From assembly GCA_963748005.1 (NCBI GenBank), contig CAVVHH010000002.1, forward strand, positions 1,860,001 through 1,924,000: a stretch of 64,000 nt of DNA, written 5' to 3'. A program made the translations under genes and the position numbers. Source of the stretch: CAILZL01 sp963748005 (GTDB taxonomy: Bacteria; Pseudomonadota; Gammaproteobacteria; Steroidobacterales; Steroidobacteraceae). Positions 45,347 through 53,628 of the stretch are shown here, in pieces. How positions within the stretch are numbered: position 1 is the first letter of the stretch; each line of letters starts with the position of its first letter. The notes under the pieces were generated by a model. The model did not search any database. It was not told the DNA's origin and was given only the letters and a program-made list of their open reading frames with translations.

Positions 45347-46369
45347 ATGATTGGCAGACAGCGGCCTGAACTACGACAAATGATGATGTTGGGTTGCGTG
45401 CGCAGCGTAGTCGGCAGCTTTCTGCTGGTACTGGCGACAGCTGTCAGCGCGCAAACCGGTAACCCTGGCGGTGCCATCAATGATCGACTGGGGGAGATGG
45501 ACTATGGCGTGTGCCGTGGCATCGATCCGCGCTGTTTCCACGACTGGCAGCGCCCGAAGGTGGCGCAGTATCGTGTGCTGCTATACACGCGTACCGGTGT
45601 GTCGCGGCACGCGAATCTGGGGCCTGCGCTCGCTGTCGGTCTGAATCCGCCGTTATCCGAAGACAATGTGGTGCAACGCGAAATGCAAAAGCTGATGGAG
45701 CGCAATGGCATCAGGCTGGACTACACGGAAGATGTTGCCCAGCTGCAGGCGCCAAAACTCAATGCCTATCACGCGGTTATTTTCTACAGCACCTCGCGCG
45801 ATGTTCTCGACGATGGCGCCAGGACGGCCCTGCGGCAGTATCTGCGCGCGGGCGGCGGGTTTGTCGGCATTCACAATGCTTTCGGTACCTTGTACAACTG
45901 GCCGTACTACGAAGGTTTGCTGGGTGGCGCAAATTTTTACGACCACGGCCCCCTGCGTGAAGGCGACGTAGTCGTGCAGCGCGGCAAGGATGCTTCCACG
46001 AAGGATTTGCCGGCGCGTTGGCGCTTGCGTGATGAGTGGTACAACCTCGTGCCATTCCCAACTCGGGTGCGATTTCTGGCGACCGTGGATGAATCGTCCT
46101 GGGGTCCAGGTAACTCACAGTCGTCACCACCAGTGTTTGTCGGGCAGCAGTCGGCATCGGTGGTTGGCAAACATCCCGGACATGGTTCGTTTCACCCGGT
46201 GGTCTGGTGCCAGTACTACGATGGGGGCAAGGCATGGCTTACGACCCTTGGTCACGATTCGCGTCTGTTCGAATCAGACAACACCGGGTTTCCAGGTGCA
46301 GTGGAGTTTCAAAAAATGATCATGGGTGGCGTCAAGTCCGTGATGGGGCTTGAGCCGTTCTGCCAATAA
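45347..46369 (+). CDS. ThuA-like secreted protein
   Basis: The 340 residues begin with a signal-like segment (SVVGSFLLVLATAVSAQ) and continue with a ThuA/glutamine-amidotransferase-like fold: QYRVLLYTRTGVSRHAN, HAVIFYSTSRDVLDD, GGGFVGIHNAF and the C-terminal HPVVWCQYYDGGKAWLTTLGHDS. ThuA proteins often accompany exported sugar-modifying enzymes, but their reaction is not settled. The true start may be a later Met. It lies 107 bases after receptor 2. Confidence 0.85.
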   Translation: MIGRQRPELRQMMMLGCVRSVVGSFLLVLATAVSAQTGNPGGAINDRLGEMDYGVCRGIDPRCFHDWQRPKVAQYRVLLYTRTGVSRHANLGPALAVGLNPPLSEDNVVQREMQKLMERNGIRLDYTEDVAQLQAPKLNAYHAVIFYSTSRDVLDDGARTALRQYLRAGGGFVGIHNAFGTLYNWPYYEGLLGGANFYDHGPLREGDVVVQRGKDASTKDLPARWRLRDEWYNLVPFPTRVRFLATVDESSWGPGNSQSSPPVFVGQQSASVVGKHPGHGSFHPVVWCQYYDGGKAWLTTLGHDSRLFESDNTGFPGAVEFQKMIMGGVKSVMGLEPFCQ

Positions 46370-46400
46370 GACAGCCGGGAAAACCGGTCGAGCCATACTA

Positions 46401-47996
46401 ATGAGTTTCAGTAAGCGTGATTTTCTGGTGAGTTCGGCAGCTACTGGCTTGTTGTTCAGTGCGCGTGCTGCGCTGGGGCAAGCGCCCACACCCAGAGCCG
46501 GAGCTGATGGTGGTGGCGTTGCACCAGTTTCCGATCCCTATCCGGGCAACTATGTCGTGAAGGCACCGGCTGTGCCGCCCGGTGAGCCCACTTTCGTAAC
46601 GGTACGCGAAGGTCGTCTGCAAGGTGTGCAGGCAGGATCTGTGCGATATTTTCGCGGCATTCCGTTTGCGGCTGCGCCTGTGGGCAACCTGCGATTCAAA
46701 CCGCCCCGCGCTGTACAACCCTGGCAAGACGTGCGCCTGGCGTTGGAGAATCCGCCTGCATCCATGCAAAACAGTTTTCTTGCCGAGTCCGGCACCAGCG
46801 AAGATTGTCTTTATCTGAACATATGGGCGCCAACGGCTCCGGGTCCACATCCGGTATACGTCTATATTCACGGCGGTGCGAATAACTCGGGCTATTCACT
46901 CGAGCACCGGGTGCAAGGCGCCAGCTTTGCACGCGATGGCATCGTGTGCGTGAACATCGGCTATCGCGTCGGTGCACTGGGTTTTCTGGAGTTGGGCGGC
47001 TTGCTGGGCGACGAGTTTGCAGGTAGTGGCAACAACGCCTTGCGCGATCAGTTGTTCGCCCTGCAGTGGGTGCAAGCCAATATAGCTGCGTTCGGTGGGG
47101 ATCCAAAACAGGTTACCATCGGTGGTCAATCCGCCGGTGGCTTCAATGTTTGTTCGCTGATCGCCTCGCCCTTGTCACAAGGGCTATTCCGCGCCGCCAT
47201 TTCACAAAGTGGCGGTGGCCATGGCGTCCGCACACTGGAACAGGCGCGCGCCGCAGCTGACCGTTTCGCCGGGACGTTGCGGGCACAAGGTGGGAACATT
47301 GCAGATCTGCAATCCATGCCGGTTCAGCTGATCATGGCGGCGCAGGATGCGACTGGTAACAGTTCCAATGGTGGTGTTATCGACGGCAAAGTCTTGCTGC
47401 AGCATCCCTATGAATCTGTCCGCAAGGGGCGCGCCAAGAACATCCGTGTGTTGATGGGAGCGAACCGCGACGAAATGGTGGTGTTGGGTGGTGCTCCCGA
47501 TCCTGCCAGATTCAATGAGGCGCAGAAAACTGCATACGCCAGATATCAAGCGCTACATGCCGGCGTACCAGCAGAGGTTCTGCTGGTACGTTTCGCCGGC
47601 GAACAGTTGTTCGGTGCGCCAACCGATATTTTTGCCGATAATCATGCCGCAGCAGGCGGCGCCGTTTATGTATATCGCTGGGAGAGGCCGGCCGACACCG
47701 GCAAGTTCAAGGGCACTGCATTTCACGGCATTGAAATGCCATTCGTCTGGGACAACATTGCCTCGCTGGCTTTTCGCTATGTCGTACCCGAACCCAAGCT
47801 ACAGCCGTATGCCGATGCAGTTCATCGGCTGTGGGTGTCGTTCATTCGTGATGGCATACCGGGTGCACCGGGCGTGCCGCCTTGGCCGGCATGGAAGCCT
47901 GATTCACGACGCTACCTGCGCATTGCCGATACGTTTCAGATTGCGCTGCGCCCGCCCGAGGAATTGGCAGTGTGGGCCGGTGTACTTGCTACCTGA
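46401..47996 (+). CDS. Type-B carboxylesterase, Tat-exported
   Basis: The ATG at 46401 opens a Tat-like leader (SKRDFLVSSAATGLLFSARAAL), giving 531 residues. Alpha/beta-hydrolase landmarks are clear: RYFRGIPFAAAPVG, SEDCLYLNIW, the oxyanion HGGANNSG, the nucleophile GGQSAGGFN, an acid in MGANRDEMVV and the His in AFHGIEMPFVW. Type-B esterases cleave carboxylic esters; in this setting release of quinate or shikimate from hydroxycinnamoyl or similar esters is a testable guess. The gene follows the ThuA-like gene by 31 bases. Confidence 0.93.
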   Translation: MSFSKRDFLVSSAATGLLFSARAALGQAPTPRAGADGGGVAPVSDPYPGNYVVKAPAVPPGEPTFVTVREGRLQGVQAGSVRYFRGIPFAAAPVGNLRFKPPRAVQPWQDVRLALENPPASMQNSFLAESGTSEDCLYLNIWAPTAPGPHPVYVYIHGGANNSGYSLEHRVQGASFARDGIVCVNIGYRVGALGFLELGGLLGDEFAGSGNNALRDQLFALQWVQANIAAFGGDPKQVTIGGQSAGGFNVCSLIASPLSQGLFRAAISQSGGGHGVRTLEQARAAADRFAGTLRAQGGNIADLQSMPVQLIMAAQDATGNSSNGGVIDGKVLLQHPYESVRKGRAKNIRVLMGANRDEMVVLGGAPDPARFNEAQKTAYARYQALHAGVPAEVLLVRFAGEQLFGAPTDIFADNHAAAGGAVYVYRWERPADTGKFKGTAFHGIEMPFVWDNIASLAFRYVVPEPKLQPYADAVHRLWVSFIRDGIPGAPGVPPWPAWKPDSRRYLRIADTFQIALRPPEELAVWAGVLAT

Positions 47997-48037
47997 GGTG
48001 GCGCTTGCCTGACAAGATTTCAAGTCTGATTGATTGG

Positions 48038-48418
48038 ATGCGTGCAAGCAGTACAAGCTGGGCGACAGGGTTGCTTAATGCGGTAGTGTTGGTCCTGTGG
48101 TTCGTATTCCCCGGCGGCAACGCGCTGGCTGAGAACTCTCTGTTACCCGATGCCCCCGGCAGGGAACAGGTCGTTCAGGTATGTTTGCAGTGTCATCCCG
48201 CCGAACTGGTGGTGATGAAGCGTCGCAGTGCGGAGGAGTGGCAGGACGTCATCATGCGCATGAGAGAACATGGCGCCCGGGGTTCGGATGATCAGTTTGA
48301 AGCCATTCTGAATTATCTTGCCGCGATCTTCGGCGGTGATGATGCAGCGGTCAGCGCCGACGTGCAGGTAACCCGGCCTGCGTTACTACCTGTTGCTTCG
48401 GCACGGGGCCAGCCGTAA
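48038..48418 (+). CDS. Small monoheme cytochrome c
   Basis: The ATG at 48038 gives 126 residues with a signal or anchor (LLNAVVLVLWFVFPGGNALA) and one heme site CLQCH, followed by a helix with MKRRSAEEWQDVIMRMREHG. It could take electrons from the PQQ dehydrogenase encoded two genes later. A TTG at 48005 close to GAGGTGG is an alternative start. The stop overlaps the next ATG (TAATG). Confidence 0.85.
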   Translation: MRASSTSWATGLLNAVVLVLWFVFPGGNALAENSLLPDAPGREQVVQVCLQCHPAELVVMKRRSAEEWQDVIMRMREHGARGSDDQFEAILNYLAAIFGGDDAAVSADVQVTRPALLPVASARGQP

Positions 48419-49509
48419 TGCAACGGCGCGAGGTGCTGGCGACACTGGCAGCAGGAGGCACGATGCTGGCCATGAATCCAACGCGTACGACTGCTCAGTC
48501 GGTCGCTGCCTCCACCCCGCAACTACGCTGGACGATCTTCGCACGTCATCTGCAATGGCTGACCACTCAGGCGTTCGCACACACCCATCCGTATGACACC
48601 GGTGTGCTGGTTGGGGAGAAAGCTCAGCAGCTTGGTTTCCATGCTGTTGACCTGACGGTACGGCCCACCGGCCTGGTCGATACAGGCCTTGCGGACTTCA
48701 AAGTCAATCTGCCGCTGATGCTGAACGGCTTGCGTAGCACCGGCGCCGTCTGCGAACAGATCACCACCAATATTGAGCTGCCTGACAAGCCCATCGGCAC
48801 CATGCATGGCATGATAGTGTTGCCCGAATCATTGCTGAGTGTGGCGCATGATGCCGGCATTCGCCTGTATCGCGGCGGCAGCTTCAGCTACAGCGCACAT
48901 GCCTATGGGAATGAGCTGATTGCGGAGCTGGATGCGGCCGCTGAAAGATTGGAGCTGCTGGCTGCGCTGAATCGCCGGTATTCGCTTACCGCACTGTATC
49001 ACACCTTTTCGGGCGGCAATGGCGCGCGTTCGGTGTGGGACTTGATGCGTATGCTGGAGCGCTTAAGCGTCGATGAAATAGCCATCAATTTCGACATCGG
49101 CCATATGGTGCGCGAAGGTGCCCTGAGTGCCTGGAACACCAACCTGCGCTATGCAATGCCGCGCATTCGCGGCATTGGCCTGAAAGACGGTATGGTGGTG
49201 CGTAACGCCAACGGAGTGGTGAGCGGCAGTTTTCCCTCCGCAGGCAGCGGCATGGTGCAGTGGCAGGAGTTCTTCAGGCTGCTGCTGCAAGGCGGTTATC
49301 GCGGGCCAGCCGAGGCCCAGTACGAATACGACACAACTGGTGTCAAAGGTATCAGCGTGTCCATGAACACCACATTCTGGGCCGACCATGCGCAATTCGT
49401 TTCCGGAAATCTCACGCCGGCATTCATGACGGCAGAGTTGAAGAGGGATATGGCGTTTTACAGGGCACAAGCCGCACTTGCTGGCTGGTCGGCAGATCAG
49501 ATGATTTAA
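48418..49509 (+). CDS. Tat-exported TIM-barrel sugar-phosphate isomerase/epimerase-like enzyme
   Basis: The 363 residues begin with a Tat leader (QRREVLATLAAGGTMLA). The barrel then shows AP-endonuclease-2-type segments: LGFHAVDLTVRPTGLVD, YRGGSFSYS, AINFDIGHM and IRGIGLKDGMVV. Family members isomerise keto-sugars or dehydrate inososes and dehydroshikimate. Placement next to the PQQ dehydrogenase suggests it acts on that enzyme's periplasmic product. The gene is coupled to the cytochrome c and lies six bases before the dehydrogenase. Confidence 0.85.
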   Translation: MQRREVLATLAAGGTMLAMNPTRTTAQSVAASTPQLRWTIFARHLQWLTTQAFAHTHPYDTGVLVGEKAQQLGFHAVDLTVRPTGLVDTGLADFKVNLPLMLNGLRSTGAVCEQITTNIELPDKPIGTMHGMIVLPESLLSVAHDAGIRLYRGGSFSYSAHAYGNELIAELDAAAERLELLAALNRRYSLTALYHTFSGGNGARSVWDLMRMLERLSVDEIAINFDIGHMVREGALSAWNTNLRYAMPRIRGIGLKDGMVVRNANGVVSGSFPSAGSGMVQWQEFFRLLLQGGYRGPAEAQYEYDTTGVKGISVSMNTTFWADHAQFVSGNLTPAFMTAELKRDMAFYRAQAALAGWSADQMI

Positions 49510-49515
49510 CACACC

Positions 49516-51576
49516 ATGAAAAAGAACTGGTTGATACCGACATTGCTGACGGCCGCCTCAATGTTGTCTGCTCAGGTGGTGGCGCAGGTTGCGGTTGCGC
49601 CGACGTGTTGTGCTCCTGCTGAGACCGATTTCCCAAAAGTGGGCGGTAACCTCGGCAACCAGAGTTATTCGTCCTTGGCGCAAATCAGCAAACGCACGAT
49701 CACCAATCTCGGCGCTGCATGGCGACGCAATCTCGAGCCCGACGCATCGCCGCAGTGGCAGCAGAGCAGCGTGGTAGCCGTTGGCGGCGTGTTGTATGTG
49801 GAGACCACGCAGGGTCATGTGTTTGCAGTGGACGGCAAGACAGGTGAAATCAGGTGGACCTATGCGTCAGGCTACGGCGTGTCAATGCGGCGCGGCGTGG
49901 CTGTAGGGCAGGGCATGGTATTCACGCTTGCAGCCGGGCGACATGTGATTGCGCTCAACAAGGACACCGGCGCGGTGGTTTGGGACAAGGCGCTTGATGA
50001 GCCGGGAATTTCCAGCCAGATGAAGGTCGCGGTGACCTATTACGATGGCCTGATCTACGTGGGCTCAAACGATGGAACTCGCGGCCTTGCCATGGCGATG
50101 CGCGCGGACAATGGTGATGTGGTGTGGAAATTCTATGGTGCGCCCGGTCCGGGTGAATTCGGCAACGATACCTGGGAAGGCACCTCCTGGCAGAACGGAG
50201 GCGTGGCGCCGTGGATGAATCCGGCGATTGATCCACAGCTGGGGTTGAGCTACTGGACCTTCGGCAATCCACGTTCCGGTGGTGCAGTGAATGGTGCAAC
50301 ACGCGGCGGCATGAATCTGTTTTCCAATTCGCTCGTGGCGCTGGATCTGAAGACTGGCCAACGACGCTGGCACTTTCAGTCCGTGCATCACGATATCTGG
50401 GATATGGATAACGTGATGTCGCCGGTGCTGGTCGATGTCAAACTCAAGGGTGTGCAACGTAAAGCCATTATCTATGGCAGCAAGACCGGTATGACCTATA
50501 TTCTGGATCGCATCGATGGCGTCCCCTTGATCGGCATTGAAGAACGTCCCGTCCCACAGGAGCCCGCACAGAAGACCTGGCCTACACAACCCTATGCCAA
50601 AGGCGATCCCATCGTGCCGTTGTGTGCTGATGCAAACGCCAAGGATGCGACGCGCGCTCCGCCCAATTACATTGTTGGTTGTCTGTACACGCCACACACC
50701 GATTTCGCGGTAGTCAAGTCACCTGGTACTGGTGGTGCGGCAGACTGGAGCCAACAATCATTCAGTCCACGTACCGGGCTGATCTACATTGGCGCAGGGC
50801 TCATCAATTCTGCGCACTCTATTCCGACCGCAGGAATTGGGTTCCGGCCTGCGGGCGAGCTACGCAGCGGCAGGATCGTCGCCAAGAATCCGAGCACCAA
50901 CATGATCGCGTGGAAGCGCGATGTGCCCTGGTCGCTGGCGCATGGCAACGGCATCCTCACCACGGCGGGTGATGTGATGTTCATCGGTCAGCCCGATGGT
51001 TACCTGCTGGGACTGGATATCAACAAGGGCAAGGAATTGTGGCGCTTTCAAACCGGCGCCGGTGTGCATACCAATCCTGTCAGTTACATGATTGACGGCG
51101 TGCAGTACATTGCGGTATTTGCCGGGGGCAATGGTCTGCCTTACAACTCGCCGCAAGGCGATTTTCTCTGGGCATTCAAGCTTGGTGGCACGGTTCCGCC
51201 CGCTGCAGCACCGCCGCCGCCACCCATGCGTCAGCCCATCTATGCAGCAGCTGTTTCTGGCGAGACGGCCAACTACACCGTTACGCTGGCGCGCAGCTGG
51301 AGTGTTGCCAGATCTGCTCCGAATACCAGCGAGTCGTCTGCTGCCGGCGCAATGGCGCCGCAGGTGATGACAGTGCCGGTGGGCACCACTGTCAACTTTC
51401 AAAATCCTGCAGACAACACCAAACCGCATTGCGCCACGCAGTTTTTTGAGGGGCTCTTCAGGATAGGGCCACTGAAGCCAGGAGAAACCGGCAGTTACAC
51501 GTTCACCCGTGCAGGCGAATACTTCTACAACGATTGCACCAGCCCGCAGGCAACTGGAAAGATCATCGTGCAATGA
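49516..51576 (+). CDS. PQQ-dependent dehydrogenase with a degenerate cupredoxin-like C-terminal domain
   Basis: The 686 residues have a signal peptide and a PQQ propeller (residues about 35-555) with repeated blades (GKTGEIRWTYASGYGVSM, DLKTGQRRWHFQSVHHDIWD). The HHDIWDMD segment contains the likely catalytic Asp. After a Pro-rich linker (AAAPPPPP) a cupredoxin fold closes the protein: a His in TKPHC and a Cys in YNDCTSP are kept, but the usual second His and Met ligands are missing, so type-1 copper is doubtful. Such enzymes oxidise alcohols such as quinate in the periplasm and pass electrons to ubiquinone or cytochrome c. Confidence 0.9.
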   Translation: MKKNWLIPTLLTAASMLSAQVVAQVAVAPTCCAPAETDFPKVGGNLGNQSYSSLAQISKRTITNLGAAWRRNLEPDASPQWQQSSVVAVGGVLYVETTQGHVFAVDGKTGEIRWTYASGYGVSMRRGVAVGQGMVFTLAAGRHVIALNKDTGAVVWDKALDEPGISSQMKVAVTYYDGLIYVGSNDGTRGLAMAMRADNGDVVWKFYGAPGPGEFGNDTWEGTSWQNGGVAPWMNPAIDPQLGLSYWTFGNPRSGGAVNGATRGGMNLFSNSLVALDLKTGQRRWHFQSVHHDIWDMDNVMSPVLVDVKLKGVQRKAIIYGSKTGMTYILDRIDGVPLIGIEERPVPQEPAQKTWPTQPYAKGDPIVPLCADANAKDATRAPPNYIVGCLYTPHTDFAVVKSPGTGGAADWSQQSFSPRTGLIYIGAGLINSAHSIPTAGIGFRPAGELRSGRIVAKNPSTNMIAWKRDVPWSLAHGNGILTTAGDVMFIGQPDGYLLGLDINKGKELWRFQTGAGVHTNPVSYMIDGVQYIAVFAGGNGLPYNSPQGDFLWAFKLGGTVPPAAAPPPPPMRQPIYAAAVSGETANYTVTLARSWSVARSAPNTSESSAAGAMAPQVMTVPVGTTVNFQNPADNTKPHCATQFFEGLFRIGPLKPGETGSYTFTRAGEYFYNDCTSPQATGKIIVQ

Positions 51577-51600
51577 AGAGGAGCGACTCTCAACCTGTCA

Positions 51601-52455
51601 TCAGGCGTCGTTGAACGAACGCAGCATCCGGTTTGTGTCCGGCTCGATGCCAGTAAACAGCCTGAATGCTTCTGCACCTTGAAAAGCGACCATGCCGATA
51701 CCGTTGACGGTGCGGCACCCGAGTCGTCGCGCATGACCCAGCAATTCGGTTTCTGCTGGTGTATAGATAATGTCCGCAACCCACATGTCCGGGTTGAGCA
51801 GCTGTGGCGACAACGCAATACCGGCATGGCCAGTCATGCCTACCGGCGTGGATTGCACCAAGCCATTGGTATCGCGCATCGCGGCGGATAGATCGCTCAC
51901 GCTGGTAACGGTGCGCTCTGGAAACAGCCTGCTGAGCTTGTCGGTGAGCGCTGCGGCGCGTGACGAATCGATGTCGTGTATTTGTAATCGCTGCGTGCCC
52001 ATAGTCAGCAGTGCATAGGCAGTGGCAGCACCGGCACCGCCCGCGCCGAGCTGAATCACATTGTGCAGTTCAGCATCTGGTAATCCGTAGCGCAGGCTCG
52101 CTGCAAAGCCGGACCAATCGGTGTTGTGGCCAATACGCCGGCCGCCGCGCAAGACCACCGTGTTCACGGCGCCGAGCGCAGTAGCCTCGGTTGACAGTTC
52201 ATCGAGCAGCGGCACAATGTCTGTTTTGTAGGGATGCGTGACATTTATTCCATCAAAACCCAGGCACTGGATGATACCCAGCAACTTGCCGAGATCGGCC
52301 AGACCGGGCGCCAATTTCGTGAAATCAAACAGGCGATACACCAAAGAAACACCCTGTGCGCGTGCCTCTTTTTCATGAAGCCGCGGGCTATGTGAACCAC
52401 CAATTCCTCGTCCAAAGAGGCCTAACAGAAAGCTCTGTTGTGGTTGTGCATTCAT
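51601..52455 (-). CDS. Shikimate/quinate dehydrogenase-like enzyme
   Basis: The Met at 52455 gives 284 residues; starts at 52485 and 52545 are also open, and the latter falls inside the operator. Substrate-site motifs are GIGGSHSP and NVTHPYKTDI with the catalytic Lys, and GHNTDW with the catalytic Asp. The nucleotide loop is GAGGAGAATAY. The HEKEARAQGVSLVYRLFDF stretch is that of catabolic AroE homologues (YdiB/QsuD-like) rather than biosynthetic AroE. It would oxidise shikimate or quinate in the cytoplasm, feeding QuiC. Its promoter has operator copy 2. Confidence 0.9.
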   Translation of the reverse strand: MNAQPQQSFLLGLFGRGIGGSHSPRLHEKEARAQGVSLVYRLFDFTKLAPGLADLGKLLGIIQCLGFDGINVTHPYKTDIVPLLDELSTEATALGAVNTVVLRGGRRIGHNTDWSGFAASLRYGLPDAELHNVIQLGAGGAGAATAYALLTMGTQRLQIHDIDSSRAAALTDKLSRLFPERTVTSVSDLSAAMRDTNGLVQSTPVGMTGHAGIALSPQLLNPDMWVADIIYTPAETELLGHARRLGCRTVNGIGMVAFQGAEAFRLFTGIEPDTNRMLRSFNDA

Positions 52456-52492
52456 GGGGGGTGTATCCACAAGACCATTACCCATGGCGTGC

Positions 52493-52523
52493 ATGCTAGG
52501 CGCGCGCAATCCATGCGCGCCAA
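52493..52523 (-). promoter_or_regulatory. Predicted promoter of the shikimate-dehydrogenase gene
   Basis: TTGGCG (52523-52518) and TAGCAT (52498-52493) are 19 bases apart on the minus strand. The operator ends 20 bases upstream of the -35, exactly as before quiC. Transcription would start near 52486, so an ATG at 52485 would be almost leaderless. Confidence 0.5.
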
Positions 52524-52541
52524 TTCCTATCCAGGCAGCAG

Positions 52542-52560
52542 GCATAACATGCTGTTATGC
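52542..52560. promoter_or_regulatory. LysR-type operator, copy 2
   Basis: GCATAACA-TGC-TGTTATGC is a 19-bp palindrome with perfect eight-base arms. Its right-hand 17 bases are identical to 42104-42120. It lies between the lysR stop and the shikimate-dehydrogenase gene. Confidence 0.78.
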
Positions 52561-52566
52561 CTGTGG

Positions 52567-53490
52567 CTATGCAGGGGTATCGGTCTTGATTACCGGCCCG
52601 GGAAACTCGCGTTTGACCGACTTGAGCAGCAAGGCTTCAAAGGCGTCGCTGACCGCGGAACGGACGGCGTAGTGTGCGCGATTGAGAAACAACGGTAGTG
52701 CAGCCGGCAAATCGATCGGCTTGGCCTGCAGGAATGCAGTGTCGATACCGCGCGCCGTAAATTCATCAACCAGCGCTATGCCCAGTTGCTGACGCACGAA
52801 GGCGCAGGCGGTTTCCGCAAAGCGGACATAGGTAGATACCTTCAGTTCCACGCCGGCGCGCTTGAACAAATCGGATATCACCTGGCCATGCGGCGTGTCC
52901 GCGCCGAACGATATCAGCGGCTGCTCTGCAAGGTCACGGATCGCGATGGTCTTTTTCCTGGCCAGTGGATGATCCTTTGGCACCACACATACAAATCGGC
53001 CTGCGCCGATCTGCCGCGAGGTCACATTCGGGTGTGCTACCGGAAACACGGTTAACGCATATTCACCCTGTTGTCTGACCAGGTAATCGGCGATCTCACC
53101 CACGCCGAGCACGTCAAAGCGCACGGTCAGTTTTGGAAAGCGATCTTTCAGTAAACGCAGGATCGCGGGCACAACATGCACGGCAAGCGATGGCGAAGCA
53201 CCCAGACGAAACACACTGTCATGTCCTTCGGCGAGCCGTTGCGCAATATGCCCCAGTCCCTCCACGTATTTGTAGATTTGCTGAATTTCCGCAAACAGGG
53301 TTTCTGCTTCGCGCGTCGGCAACAGTCGGCCGGCGACGCGATCAAACAGTCGAATGCCCAGCCGGTCTTCGGTGTGTTTGAGCATGCGCGACAGTCCCGG
53401 TTGCGAGACATGCAGAATTTGCGCGGCACCAGTGACGGTTTTGGCAATCATCACTGCACGGAATACTTCTATTTGTCGCAGATTGAGCAT
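52567..53490 (-). CDS. LysR-family transcriptional regulator of the catabolic island
   Basis: The 307 residues have the LysR N-terminal helix-turn-helix (LRQIEVFRAVMIAKTVTGAAQILHVSQPGLSR, split over residues 3-35) and a two-lobe effector domain (VFRLGASPSLAVHVVPAIL onward). The two identical T-N11-A palindromes before quiC and before the gene directly downstream make it the likely activator of both. An aromatic or alicyclic acid such as shikimate, dehydroshikimate or protocatechuate would be a natural effector. No copy of the palindrome is seen before its own start. Confidence 0.92.
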   Translation of the reverse strand: MLNLRQIEVFRAVMIAKTVTGAAQILHVSQPGLSRMLKHTEDRLGIRLFDRVAGRLLPTREAETLFAEIQQIYKYVEGLGHIAQRLAEGHDSVFRLGASPSLAVHVVPAILRLLKDRFPKLTVRFDVLGVGEIADYLVRQQGEYALTVFPVAHPNVTSRQIGAGRFVCVVPKDHPLARKKTIAIRDLAEQPLISFGADTPHGQVISDLFKRAGVELKVSTYVRFAETACAFVRQQLGIALVDEFTARGIDTAFLQAKPIDLPAALPLFLNRAHYAVRSAVSDAFEALLLKSVKREFPGPVIKTDTPA

Positions 53491-53628
53491 GCTTCATCCC
53501 ACCCCATGCAGCCGTACCTGGCCCGTCTTCGGCGTGAGGCCATCTATTCAGGTTAGGTGCCTGATCTATTCGCGTCAATCTCGCATTTGTGCGAATTATT
53601 GCCGCAGACGGCCGTTGCTACCCGGCTC

